Assembly (NCBI RefSeq): GCF_000346465.2
Contig: NC_034011.1
Span: 11,589,195 to 11,653,194, forward strand
Source: Prunus persica
Taxonomy: Eukaryota; Streptophyta; Magnoliopsida; Rosales; Rosaceae
Length of the DNA: 64,000 nucleotides
Direction of reading: 5' to 3'
Numbering within the stretch: the first letter of the stretch is position 1; every line of letters begins with the position of its first letter. The translations under genes were made by a program, and so were the position numbers. Shown here piece after piece: positions 44,086 through 55,694 of the stretch. The notes below the pieces were generated by a model that saw only the letters and a program-made list of their open reading frames with translations, had not been told where the DNA came from and did not search any database.

Positions 44086-47000
44086 TTATAAATAAAATAA
44101 AATTATCAATATAAGACTACCATTTCATTAAAATGTGATCTAAAGGGTACAATTTAAACACATGTATTATGGAGGAAAAAAATAAAGAAATCTAAAAATA
44201 AAGGCACCTAACAACTTTTATGTATGCACGCGGTGTTTTTGGAGATGCTCTCTGGCATGCAAGGAGAGCCGTTAAACAAAAACCTTTCTGTGCCTAGGAT
44301 TTTTGGTTTGTCCTTGCAAGTGCACAAGATTGATGTAGTATAGCGTTTGACAAGTCCAAGTATCGTTCCCATGAGGATTCCAAATTAATCTAATATTCAA
44401 ATACCTAAATTAAACCTAACTGATACGCAAGTAAATTTGTAGAGATTGTTGCTGTGAAAGTTTATGAAACAAACAATGAAATTAATAAAAGCAATTGAGA
44501 ATAAAAAGGTTAAATTTTAAGGTTGAAAAACAATGATGAAGGTCTAGGGTTTCAGAATCAACCACAAGCAATCCAAGTTAGATTTCAATGCATTCAATAG
44601 ATTCTGTCGATTCTTTAGATGATAATTCCCGTATCTAAGTCCTTTTCAGGCACTCAGACCATAGTTTTCCTTAAGTATGTAAGATTCTTTTCTAGTTCAG
44701 ACAAAGATCATATACCCAATCCTACAATCTATCCTGGTTAAGGCATAAATTTAACAAGTTGGATTCATTACGTTCTAGAAAACGAGAGAACCAAGCAAAC
44801 CATTATTCTTCGTCAAACAATAATGTAATTCACCACACTTAATCACAAGAAGCTAATTGAATTATATTGCGAGTTCTGCTTCAAATTCATCTTCCAATTT
44901 ACTAGATGCAAAGCCCTAAGGTGATCAATCAAAGAACTTAAACAAATAGCAACAATTAAAATAGTGATTAAACATTCATCTAAAAGAAACTTAGAATTCA
45001 TTAAATAGAATTAAAAATCATAACTATCCATGCTCGGGCGTCATCCTTGCCCTAGAGAATAATTTAGTTACTCATGTTCAAAAAAAACATAAAATAAAAC
45101 TTATGGATTGTGACGATGCTCGAGAACTTGATGATGGCAGCGAGCTTTGACTCTCCTTCAAATTCCAGCATAAGAGAACCCTATTTTCTGGTCTTCTTTA
45201 AATAAGGAACAAATCCTCTTTTGACTTGGTAACTGTGCTTTCCTAGTTTGGCTTCAATTATCTTTGATGCAAAATCCTACTAAATATAGGATCAGACATT
45301 AGAAAATAACCTTGCATCCTTGTAGACACTTGCCAAATGTAATTGATACAAATTAAACTCCAAGGATTGAACTTCAAAAGGATTATTTTGCAAAACTCGC
45401 AGAACACATTCTGCCCGAACTATCTGTACCAAAACAGCCACAACTCTCTCCACACACGTCCGAATCATGAACCGTAAAATTCTACAGAAAGCTAACATCC
45501 GTATCTTTCCAACGATATAAGGCTCAGCATTTGGTTCGCTCTGAGGAAGTACAGTATATTCTGTCAAGTTGACTATTCTGCACAGCACATTCTGCTCTCA
45601 GGATTGCATATCATATTTCAATCCCAAATTGCTCCTTTTGTTTGCTTTTCCATCGTTACTCTTCAAACCTAGTAAAACACAAAACTAAGTAAAAATGGAC
45701 TAAACTCACTCAAGAACATAGCAAGAATCTAAGAGAAAGATAATAAAAATGTACGAAATAATGGTTATATTCAAATACCCCCAAACTTAGACTTTGCTTG
45801 CCCTCAAGCAAAACAAAAACAAAACAAAGACTCAAAAGAATGTTAGGCTTCCACATATGAGTCTCAATAAATCACATAAGGTATATAACTCTAAAGAATC
45901 AAATAACCATCATATAAAGCACAAGCATGATTCAAAAGTTAACAAAACCGTACATAACATTCTCAAGTGTAGTGTGTGAAATAGCCAATATCAATACAAC
46001 TCACTCAACCCAGATAGGTATATGCAAATCAAAGCTTCAACTCCAAATCTCACCAAGAATGTCATTCACAAAGAAAACGCTCAAAGTTTGGGTTAAGTGT
46101 TTCACTCAAGAAAAATGAATGCATGAAATCAAAATCAAATCCTATAAGCTTGCTCTTCATATCACATCTCCACAAATTAAATTCACACAATTTCTAGGAT
46201 CAAAAGGTCTTAAAATACGGTTGTAATGGGGTTATGGGTTAAGGTTTAAAAGAATAGGAAAGGATATGGAAAACAAAAATATTCTATGAGAATTAGTAGA
46301 GCACGTGATGTCCATGAAGGATTGCAAATTCTTGTATCTTTTGTGGTATCACCAATTATGCACTTCATTGGAAGCCAAATTTCATTGTTGGGCTTCAACT
46401 TCATTTTGATTAACATATTTCTCAAACTTCTTCAATCTTGACAACATTGAGATAGCAAGGCAAAATTTTTTCTTCTTCTTTCTTTCTTTTCATTCTTTTT
46501 TCTCTTTTTTCTATTTTTTTTTTTTAACAATCATCAACCTCAAACTCATCTTTGTTTCTTTTTTTTCTTTTTTTTCATCTTACAGCAACTTTGATACTCA
46601 CAAGGTAAGGTGCAATTCCCCCAAACTTAAAGCTCCACCAATTTTCATAGAACAAGGTAGGATAAAGTGTTTAAGTTTATGGTTAAGGATAGTGTGGTTC
46701 ATGAAAGAAAAGGCTAATTTAGGCTCAAGGGGGCTATCTTAAGGGATAATGTAGTAGGGATAAAAGCTTGTTTGGCCATGGTGGTGATCCTAGGTGCCTT
46801 AATCACTTCCTAGATAGAATCATGTGAATCAATACAAAGCCTTGAAAGATATTAAAGCAAGTTCTAGAAGATGATAATGCACTCATGAAAAGAATATATA
46901 ACTCTCAAGAAAAGAATATGCATGAGGCTCAAAAACTCACAAGGGTTATACAAGTCTACACTAAAATCCACATATAATTCTCTAAATCAAAAGCAAATTG

Positions 47001-47267
47001 CATTAAATTGGATGTGCATTGAAAATATAAGAATAATCATGTAAGAAAAAGTTAACTAAATAATCACACTTAAAATCCACATAATGATCACCAATCCTCA
47101 AAAGCTATATAACAAGTTGAATTCAAGTGTTATCATTGACTTGTGGAAGCTTAACTAAAATGACTCAATAAAAGGAAAAGGAAAATCTTTTTAATTTTTT
47201 TTTTGTAGTTTTTAAATTTTTATGGGTTTTTTGACTTTAAAAACAACAACTTAACTACTGAACTACA
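44086..47267. other. Non-coding, probably retroelement-derived
   Basis: About 3.2 kb with no gene. It holds phrases such as ATACCCCCAAACTTAGACTTTGC (45777) and AATTCCCCCAAACTTAAAGC (46614) and T-rich tracts (46480-46580), a style also present in 63690-63740. These are common in non-coding parts of plant gypsy elements, but I cannot delimit an element. Confidence 0.35.
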
Positions 47268-48857
47268 TGTTCACCCGTTTTCGTGTTTACTCCTGAGGTG
47301 GAAGGGCGAAGTTCTCCACTGGCTTGGAGACCATTTGTTGGTCGACAAGTCAGCTTTCTTTGGTGTGTGAGCGTGCCACTGCTAGCAATGTAAATTCTAG
47401 CAGACTTCTTTTAGAGTGGATAACTTGCGCCCCAAGTTACTGACTTCTAAAACAAACGATTGTGAATTTGGGTGAGGAATATCTCCCAAGTAAGTTCTTT
47501 TCTTGCCTCAGACTGGTGAGGACTTTCATAATTTATCTCAGTATCAAACGACTGTTATGGCCAGAAATATTCGATAGAAGTTGGGCTGTTTTAGGCAGAA
47601 CTGCCTTTTACAAAACAATAAATATGCATATCGACGCTAGGAAGGTTAAAAGATGGCCGGAACTCCGCTTCTGCTTGGATGGAAGGCTCTGGTTTGGGCT
47701 GGACTGGACGCGCCTGGGCCGGTCCGTACTGCTTCGTGACTTCAGATGCTAGGCTGAGCTATAAATCGATACCAAAGTTCGATTTTGGCAGAGCTTTATG
47801 TTTACTTCACGCTTCGTGAGGCCTTTTAGTGGGCAGAACTGCAGTTTCTTCAGTTTGAAGAGGCAGAAGTGGCTGTTCTCGAGGGCTTGGTGGGCTAGGG
47901 ATTGCACTACGAGTGTTGTTCTGCTTGAACAGGACTTTTCATAAGTTCGCTGAGGTCTCCACGTTTGTGAAGATTCAAATTCTGCTTGCCTTGGCTTTTG
48001 CTGAACCAAATTTGTAACGAGAGAGATCTCGTTTTTAGAAGACTTATTTTCTAAGTCTGAACTTTGGAATTCTGATCTAAAGCTGGTTTCTCTTGGAATC
48101 CAAGTGAGCTTTTGGTTGTTTTCTTGTTGTTTGTTTTTTTGATTGATTGATGAATTGAGTGTCCTTTCCTTCCTTGCCTACTTCTGCTTTTATAAGAGAC
48201 CCTCTTGGGGAGGTGGTTTCTTTTTAATTTTAATAATGGGCGGTAAAAAGATCTCCTATAATGTAAAGTAAAAGGGATTTTTATCAATCATGACAGATAG
48301 GCTCTCAGTAGTCACCTCCTAAAGCAGTCCCTTCCCTGGTTTCCTGGGTGGCAGATTTTTATTTCAACCAATGCCACCGTCTGTGTGGGCTAAATTTTAT
48401 GGCGGTTGGTTTTCTTTTTGTATTTTCTGAACAACTCTCTGTTTCCCGTTCTAACTTTAGAAAGTGTGATCCGTGAATTCCTCGGAAGATGGTGTATTGC
48501 TCTGGAGCAAAATCTCCGAACACAGATGGGTTTTGATCTTCTGTTGGCAGTGCTTCAGAGATGTCCCTCTCATATTTTATTTTAGTTGGAATTGCTGACT
48601 TTTCAAAGCTGAGGTAGTCACGTGGGTATGTTTTTAATCCCTTGGGTTTGAACCCAACAAAAATTACGGGCTGATCCTTGAAGCCCAAATGACAGTTTGG
48701 TCTTTCTTGGGCTAGGGGCTTTGTTTTCGACTTCCTGGCGTGAAGCCCAATTTGTCTGGATCCTAATTTTGTTATCCTCAAGCTTTTTGGGCTGGGCAGG
48801 TAATTTTACCATGGGCTTGTCTTTTGAACTTTGGCGTGCTAGATTTAGGCCCAAACA
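47268..48857 (-). repeat. Complete LTR (3' LTR) of a Tat-lineage gypsy element
   Basis: Starts TGTTCACCCGTTTTCGTG and ends GGCCCAAACA on plus, i.e. TG...CA, 1590 bp. The first 200 bp recur at 54111-54311 directly beside a primer-binding site, which fixes 47268 as the inner/3' side for a minus-strand element. The outer 5-bp flank is CTACA; no matching flank exists because the other end of the element is rearranged. Confidence 0.75.
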
Positions 48858-48870
48858 ATGCCCCCTAAGT
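48858..48870 (-). other. Polypurine tract of the Tat element
   Basis: The minus strand reads CTTAGGGGGCAT immediately before the LTR start TGTTTGGGCC, the position and G-rich composition expected for a PPT. Confidence 0.65.
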
Positions 48871-49219
48871 CTGAATCATTTTGGAATGGTTTCAGACTTA
48901 ATGTTTTTTGCCATTAATTTGCGCGCCAGTCTTTTTCATTTTTTAGCCCACGCCTGCCACGTCCGCCTACCGCGAACTAGAGTTCGTGGGAAAACGGCTA
49001 GTTTATTAGCTAGTTACTAGCTAATAATTATCAGGTGCCGTCCCATCTTCTTCTTCTCACGTTTTCGAGCTTCTCTTTTAAAAGAAATTCAAATCCACCG
49101 CTTCTGAAAACCTAGCCCTTCCGACTCCGTTCTTCTGAGCTTTTCTTCGGGATTTCCATTGTTTCCTTCGGACCTCCCTTTTCTTTCACTCTCTCCCTGC
49201 TTCTTCCCTCGAATCAGAA

Positions 49220-49630
49220 ATGTCTTCCCCAAGGTCTCGTGCTCAGTCTTCTTCAGCTCCAATTCCTCCTGATTACATCACTGGGACCGGGATTGATGCT
49301 CATGCGATAGAAGTTAGGAGCAAGCTTCATCCCTTTGCCCAAGAGAACTTGGATGAGAATGTCCTTCATTTATTCGAGAACACCCTGGTGTTAGGGCCTC
49401 ACTGGTTTGGTCCTGTTCCAGCTGAGATGGCAGAATTGCTAAAAAAGGATGCCGAGGCTCCTTTGTGTTTTGAGAGTAGTTCTGCCCTGGCTTCTTATTC
49501 TTGGGTTAGTAAGAATTTGAGCCGGTCTTTCCCGTCTAGCGAGGTGAGGAACAGTCCGGTCAAATGGGCAGACTGGATTGACAGACTTCTCCCGAGATAT
49601 GGGGGTCACTGGAGGAGAGCCGGGATTGGC
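49220..49630 (+). pseudogene. Antisense ORF of the Tat element, N-terminal part
   Basis: ATG at 49220 opens a frame on the strand opposite to the element's gag-pol, between the 3' LTR and pol. It reads MSSPRSRAQSSSAPIPPDYI..., then PVKWADWIDRLLPRYGGHWR and breaks at 49628, where unrelated minus-strand RT sequence starts. Position and content fit the additional antisense ORF known in Tat retrotransposons, which encodes a plant mobile domain (PMD, aminotransferase-like). The remaining part is found inverted at 55695-58740. Its function in the element is unknown. Confidence 0.65.
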
Positions 49631-50332
49631 TGTCTTGTGGATGTCTTGTTCTGCCATCATAATCTGGTTATAACCTGCATTGCCGTCCATGAAAGATAGC
49701 ATCTGGTTATGAGCAGCTCCATCCACTAGCATGTCTGCCATTGGCATAGGATATTCGTCCTTGGGAGATGCCTCATTCAGATTTCTGTAATTGACGCAGA
49801 TTCTAACTGCCCCTATTTTTCTTTTGAGAACAGGCACAATATTTGCTAACCAATCGGCATAGACGGCTGTCCTGATGAATCCTGCCTTGAGCAGCCTTTC
49901 TATCTCTTCTTTGACCTTTAGTTTCGTGTCCATAGACATTCTTCTTCTGGCCTGTTTAACCGGAAGGTAGCCATCTTTAATTGGCAGCTTGTGCTCCACT
50001 AACTGCCTGTCCAATCCTGGCATCTCATGGTAATGCCAGGCAAAACAATCTTTGAATTCCTGCAAAAGTGCCATGAGTTCAGTCTTGAGTGGTTCCTTCA
50101 AAAGTGTGCTGATGAAAGTAGGCCTTGGATCTTCTTCTGTCCCTAAGTTTATTTCCTGTAGAGGATCCTCCACTTCTGGCAGGGAGTCATCCAGTGCTGC
50201 TGGTGCAAAATCTAATACTTCCTTTTGTAAAATTTCCTCCTCTTGTTCCTTTGTGCTTTCATGGGTGAATTCTGCCATATTGATGGTTGGATTCTGTATG
50301 AAAAGCCTCATTTCTTCCCAGTATATCAACAA
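49628..50332 (-). pseudogene. Tat reverse transcriptase, N-terminal part only (copy A)
   Basis: The reading contains HKLPIKDGYLPVKQARRRM, WLANIVPVLKRKIGAVRICV, NYRNLNEASPKDEYPMPMAD and DGNAGYNQIMMAEQDIHKT, then leaves RT at 49628. The catalytic YIDD box, thumb and RNase H are missing, so the fragment cannot function. Confidence 0.88.
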
Positions 50333-50394
50333 TCTTTTTGTGATGGATCAGATTGTTGCAGCTCGATCCTTGTCCAGTTGATTGAGACTAAACA

Positions 50395-51282
50395 TCAGAG
50401 TTCTGGTAGTTCAGCACAAAAAGGTCTATTCCAGTCTTCTAGAGAACTGGCTAAACCTTCTTCAATGAGCCTTTGGGCCGTGACACCATGGGGGCGGCCG
50501 TTCTGGTTGACTCCAAGGAAAGTGAAAGGACCGAGGTCATCATGATAATACCTTGCTTCAAAGCACATGGCAGAGGGCAGGAACGGCCGTGGATCGGCCT
50601 CTATAATCTCCATGCAGCCTTCTTCATTCCATAGTGCTAACTGCTGGTGGAGGGTGGAAGGAATACAAAGGCTCTGGTGAATCCAATCCCTGCCAAGTAG
50701 TGAATTGTAGGTGGTGGAAGTAGTGTCTATCACAAAGAATGCTATTTTCAACTCTTTGCTTCCGACTATGACATCCACGTCTAAGATGCCATGAATTTTT
50801 GTGATGCCCCCAGCGAAGTTGGTGACGGTCAAACGTGTTGGAATCAAATCCTTCTCTGTTCTGCCCATCTTGGTCAGCATTCTGTGGGGTAATAGATTAA
50901 TGGCTGCACCTCCATCTACCATGATTTTGGAAATAGGAATACCTCCAAGATTTGCCGTTATAAACAAAGGCCTGAGGTGATTTGCCATTTCTCTGGTTGG
51001 TTTGGAGAAACAAAGTTGCTCTGTAGCTGGGTTATTGGCTGTTCCGCCTGTCCTGGGGTTGTCTGCTTGTCGTTCTGGTGGCTCCTTTGCTTCTGTCAAT
51101 CTACATTCAAAGCTTTCCTGAGAGAAAACATCTCCTTCCAAAGTGCTTTCTTGTCCCTCGGTGGCCCTGAATTTTCCTGGTAGGATGAATACCATGTTAA
51201 TTTCTAGATCACCTTGTAGCAGGTCTTCCAACTCTGCGCCAAAAGCTTCTGTTTCTGCGTACAATTCTTCACCAAATTCCAT
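50395..51282 (-). pseudogene. Tat aspartic protease region (copy A)
   Basis: The reading holds the retropepsin-like region: GGIPISKIMVDGGAAINLLP with the active-site Asp in a DGG variant, then GILDVDVIVGSKELKIAFFV and YNSLLGRDWIHQ. It releases element proteins from the polyprotein. The frame ends with a stop at 50395, before RT, and upstream a TAA at 51364 (after YEEELLD) cuts it from gag; copy B has a sense codon there. Confidence 0.85.
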
Positions 51283-51363
51283 TAATTCTTCCCCGTATTC
51301 TTCCGTCCAGTCATCCTGCTCTACAACTCCGAGGGGCTCATTCCGATCATCTGTAGATGGTTC

Positions 51364-54011
51364 TTAGTCCAATAGCTCTTCTTCATATTCCTCAGTATAG
51401 TCGTCTTCTCCTTGTAGCGGGGTAGACCCGGATTTCTCTGGTGCCTGTATGGTGTCGGGATGACTGCCGGATGACAAGGTTAGATGGATAGGAGATCTGG
51501 CTGGCGGTTCTGTTTTTAGCAGTTCCCTTGACTGGCAAGTTTTCTGTTCTGTCTGGGGAAGTGTTTCAGGATTTTTTCCTTTCCTGGCAGAATTGGTTTT
51601 TGGACGTACTTGCGTATTATCCTGGCTCTTAAGATACATGCAGTATTGCCTTTGGATTCTTCTTTTCTGAGTTCTGGTTAGCTCCAGAGTTGGTCTACCG
51701 CTTTTTCCTACGGAGTACCATCTACCCTCTATGATCGTTGCCAAGGGCTTTTCATTTCCGGGTGTCTTGACTGGTATTTCCTTTCTGGGTTGCTCCGTCC
51801 TCCTTTCGCTGTATTGTGTAGGCCTAAGACAGCTCTTCTGCCTTGTTTTGTCTCGGGATGAGGTTCCAATTCTGTCGAAGACACTAGGTGTGGGCTGATT
51901 TTGTCTGTCTAGAACCACCTCTAACTCTGTTTCACATTTGCACCTGCTACAGAGCACTACCCCAGCCGAGATGGTCTTGGTATTTGACTGGTTTCCCTTG
52001 TGATTCTTCTGCCTCTGCTGCAACCAGCATCTGTCATTGGCTCCGTTTCCCTCTGTTCTGGCCAATTCAAGTTGACCATATTGACTTGTGGCTGAGGGAA
52101 AGGATCTGTTGTGATCGATGGAGGTTTTTCTGCCAGTTTCAACCTTCCTGCCGTTATCCCTTCTTGTATTACGTCCCTGAAAACAACACAACTATTGGTA
52201 GAATGGTTCCAAGAGTTGTGCCACCTGCAGTACTGTCTGCCCTTGAGTTCTTCCGGCTTGGGTATTTTGTGGGGCGTTTCTATCGCCTTTTGCAGCAGCA
52301 TTTCATCGAACAAAGCATCAACCTTGGTTAAATCAAAAGAGTAGACCTTGTTTTGCGTTGGCTTGTTGGGAACGAATCCTCCTGTGAATGGTGGGGGCTT
52401 TTGGTCTTTAGGTGGCTTTGTAAGGGCTTTGCAACTAATGGGATGTTTTAATTTTGCCATTTCTGCCACTGAAACCTCTCTCTCTTCTGATTCTTCTGCA
52501 TCTTCCTGTGATTCCACCTCAATCAGGTGGACTGAAGAAGAATGGGTTTTGTAGTATGTACCTTTGGAGGAGTTCCTCCTTTGCTGTTCTTCCCTGAGTA
52601 ACTCCTCATATTTGGATGCCTTATCAGCCAGTTCTGCCAGGTCTCCGAACAACATTCCGTCGAACCTCTTCCTGAGAGAGATTTTAAGGGCAGCTTGGGC
52701 CATCTGGATGAAGTGTCTTTCTTCCATAGGGATTCAGCACTTCATTTTGAGCTTTCTGAACCTGGTTATGAAATCCTGAGCCGGTTCATCTTCACTTTAA
52801 TTGAGGGCAGCTAGATCACTGATGGTGACTTCTGGCTGAATCCTGTAATAGTAGTCATGAAAGACATTTTCCATCTGCTCCCAAGTTTTAACAGAATTAG
52901 CTGGCAGGCTGGTGTACCAGGTGAAAGCCTGTCCAGAGAGAGAATTGCCGAAAAGCCTTAATTTCAACAGAGGGTTGTTCTCAATAGCTATGCATTGGAC
53001 GGAGAACCTGCCTATATGTTCAACTGAGGAAGCATGGGGGTCCTCCCCGTTGAATAAGGTGAAGTTTGGTACTTTAAAACCTGGAGACAGCGGTACTTGA
53101 TCAATATAGGCTGGGTATGGCTTTCTGTAAGTAGGCCTTTCCCCTCTCCTAGCCTCGGGCTCCATGATTTCTCTGATCATTCTTTGCAATGCTCCTATGT
53201 CATTCAAAGCATTGACGGGGGGAAGATTTTGTCCCTGTTCTGGCTGGACGTAATCGATCCTAGGCTCTGCTCTGTATGGTCTGAGTAGAGCTTCCTCCCT
53301 GTACTCTTTTTGCTCTTCGATGTCTGGGTGATTCCTCCAGTTTGCCCCCAGCCTATTCCTGTCATGATTAGCAAAAAGGTTATTCCCCCCTCTGCCTCTT
53401 CTCCCTCTTGCGGGTGGAGGGAATGGATTAGGGTCCATCCTTCTGGGTCTATATGGCAATACTGCTGGTGGTTCAGGCAGAAGTGCCAAAGGTTGATCAT
53501 GCGGGGCCACATGAGGTGGAATGGGCTGAGGTTCTGGCTGGTTCTGCTGAGCTAGTGCAAGGTCATCTGGTCGGGCTGGGGCTTCGTGTTCTTGACGAGG
53601 AAGGGCTCCTTCCCTCGAACCAGCCTGAATTTCTCTGTGGTCTGGTACTCCAGCCATTTGTGCAACTAGGGGGTTTTCCTGGTATGGCCATGCTAGTCCC
53701 GGCGGAGGGCCATAAGGGAGATCTAACTGCTGGATTACAGGATCCGGGTTTGGGATTCTGGCCATGGCAGATTCTCGGTCCTTCCGGAACTGTCTGTTAA
53801 CCTGCCATTGTATCATGGCTGTCATGTTATTGAGAGTGTCCTGGCTCCTTTGTACTGTGATTTCTTGTCGGAGTACTGACTCCTGTATTTGATTCATCCT
53901 TTTGGAGCCAGTCCTGGAACGTCTACTTCCTGTACTGCCGTGGGCTGATTGCCTAGCATCGCTTTCTTCTGACTCGAGGCCTTCCTTGAGAGCCATCTTG
54001 TTTCTCTCCAT
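51364..54011 (-). pseudogene. Tat gag (copy A), interrupted
   Basis: ATG at 54011 opens gag: a Gln/Pro/Arg-rich N-terminus, then the retrotransposon gag core (FKVPNFTLFNGEDPHASSVE, LFGNSLSGQAFTWYTSLPAN, FHDYYYRIQPEVTISDLAAL) and a C-terminal CCHC-like YCRWHNSWNHSTNSC. Defects: TAA at about 52797-52799 (copy B reads Lys-Gln there), TGA near 52736 (copy B has Arg), and a 4-base deletion near 51976 that shifts the frame. Gag would form the particle; this copy cannot. Confidence 0.87.
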
Positions 54012-54087
54012 ATCTAGTACGGGTTCTGGCTAGAGCTTCCGGTATTTGTAAATCTGTGAATGATTCTGTCAGAGTATGTATACTGAG

Positions 54088-54110
54088 AAGTCCCACTGGG
54101 CGTGCCAAAA
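54088..54110 (-). other. Primer-binding site region of the Tat element
   Basis: On the minus strand the LTR end TGAACA is followed by TTTTGGCACGCCCAGTGGGA, the usual position and wording after a 5' LTR in Tat/gypsy elements. The tRNA is not assigned here. Confidence 0.7.
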
Positions 54111-54311
54111 TGTTCACCCGTTTTCGTGTTTACTCCTGAGGTGGAAGGGCGAAGTTCCCCACTGGCTTGGAGACCATTTGTTATTCGACAAGTCAGCTTT
54201 CTTTGGTGTGTGAGCGTGCCACTGCTAGCAATGTAAATTCTAGCAGACTTCTTTTAGAGTGGATAACTTGCGCCCCAAGTTACTGACTTCTAAAACAAAC
54301 GATTGTGAATT
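54111..54311 (-). repeat. Truncated 5' LTR of the Tat element
   Basis: 201 bp matching 47268-47468 with only a few differences (for example TTCTCC versus TTCCCC, TTGGTC versus TTATTC). The match stops at GATTGTGAATT, where integrase sequence on the opposite strand begins. Confidence 0.88.
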
Positions 54312-55475
54312 GGATGAGGTGCTATTAAGGTGCCTCGGGAAGACAGAATATATGAAGGTCATGGGAGAAACCCATGAGGGGATCTGTGGAGCTCACCAAG
54401 GGGGAAGAAAGATGTTCTGGTTAATCAGAAGGTATGGCTACTTCTGGCTAACCATGATGAAAGATTGCATCAACTATTCCAAGGGATGTGAGGCCTGTCA
54501 AAGGCACGGCCCAATCCAGCAATCTCCTTCGGTTCCCATGAATCCAGTGGTAAAACCATGGCCTTTTAGGGGATGGGCAATGGATCTCATTGGCAAAATC
54601 TATCCAGCCAGCAGAACTGTTTTATTATTGTTGCCACAGACTCTTTCACCAAGTGGGTAGAGGCCAGGCCAGTAAAAACCACAACATCTCAAGAGATCAT
54701 CACCTTTATAGAAGAACAGATCATACAAAGGTTTGGCATTCCAGAATCAATCACAACTGATAGGGGTTCTTCTTTCATATCTAGGGATATGCTAGATATG
54801 GCAGAAACATTCAAATTCAAACTGCTTCAATCTACTCCTTACTATGCTCAAGCTAATGGACAGGCAGAATCAAGTAACAAGGTGATTATCAATATCATCA
54901 GAAAAATGCTGGAGAGGAATCCAAAGCAGTGGCATGAGAAGTTATCAGAGACTTTGTGGGCATACAGAACTTCAAAAAGACTGGCATGACCCCCTATGCT
55001 CTAACCTACGGCCATGATGCAATTCTTCCCATGGAGATAGCAGTCCAGTCTCTTAGAATTGCTCACCAGCACGGTCTCACTGCAGAAGACTACTCTCAAG
55101 CCATGTTGCTGGAATTGGAAGAATTGGATGTAAGCAGGATTGACACCCTCAACAAACTCTTAGCAGGAAAACAGGCTGTGTCGAGGGCCTACAACAAAAG
55201 AGTCAGAAACAAGAGTTTTGAAGAGGGAGAAATAGTCTGGAAGGCAATTCTGCCCCTTGAAGCACACATAGCTGGATATGGGAAATGGTCACCTACATGG
55301 GAAGGCCCTTTTGTAATTAACCAGATCCTCGGAATGGGGGCATACAGGTTGTAGGACCGAGATGGAGTTATTCATACTGCCCCAATCAATGGCAAATGGT
55401 TAAAGAAATTATATCCAACCATGTGGGATTCGCAGGCTGTACAGACAGACCCTGGGATAGAAAAGGAACAAGACT
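54312..55475 (+). pseudogene. Tat integrase, inverted relative to gag and RT
   Basis: The plus strand reads a gypsy integrase: the HHCC zinc domain (THEGICGAHQGGRKMF, CEACQRHGP), then the catalytic core with Asp in WAMDLIGKI, Asp in TTDRGSSF and Glu in NGQAESSNK, and a C-terminal part with GYGKWSPTWEGPFVINQILG. Frameshifts near 54612 and 54975 and a TAG at 55352 break it. In an intact element it would follow RNase H on the same strand; here it points the other way and begins directly at a cut LTR. Confidence 0.87.
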
Positions 55476-55694
55476 GACCCCTTTTGTTTTTTTTTAAAAA
55501 GTTTTGTTTGGATCTATTTTTGCTTTAAAGTTATTTTGTTTTTTACTTTCAATACTGTGTCCGGTCATTGCATCAAGAGTAAATGAAAAGTAGTAAAATG
55601 CTATTTAAGGGCAACAAATAAATGAGCTTATATAAAAATAGCCACCCTCGCGGCAAAATTGTTCAAACAATAAAGAAACTAAAATTAGAAAAGA
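55476..55694. other. Spacer between integrase and antisense ORF
   Basis: T-rich, AT-rich sequence separating the convergent ends of integrase (+) and the antisense ORF (-). No coding signal. Confidence 0.5.

Larger units (their letters stand above)
49628..53377 (-). repeat. Gag-protease-RT block, copy A of a 3.75-kb duplication
   Basis: Almost identical to 59662-63416 at an offset of about 10034 bases, with only scattered substitutions and small indels. The left boundary is the shared GGCTGTCTTGTGGATG; before it the copies differ completely (aORF here, RT in copy B). The right boundary is a poly-A run after CATGATTAGC; copy A continues into the gag start and PBS, copy B into other repeat DNA. 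Confidence 0.9.

Noticed and set aside
49220..49699. 159-codon + frame as a complete host gene
   Set aside because: After 49628 it reads into the reverse complement of RT, so it is a truncated retrotransposon ORF with a chance tail.
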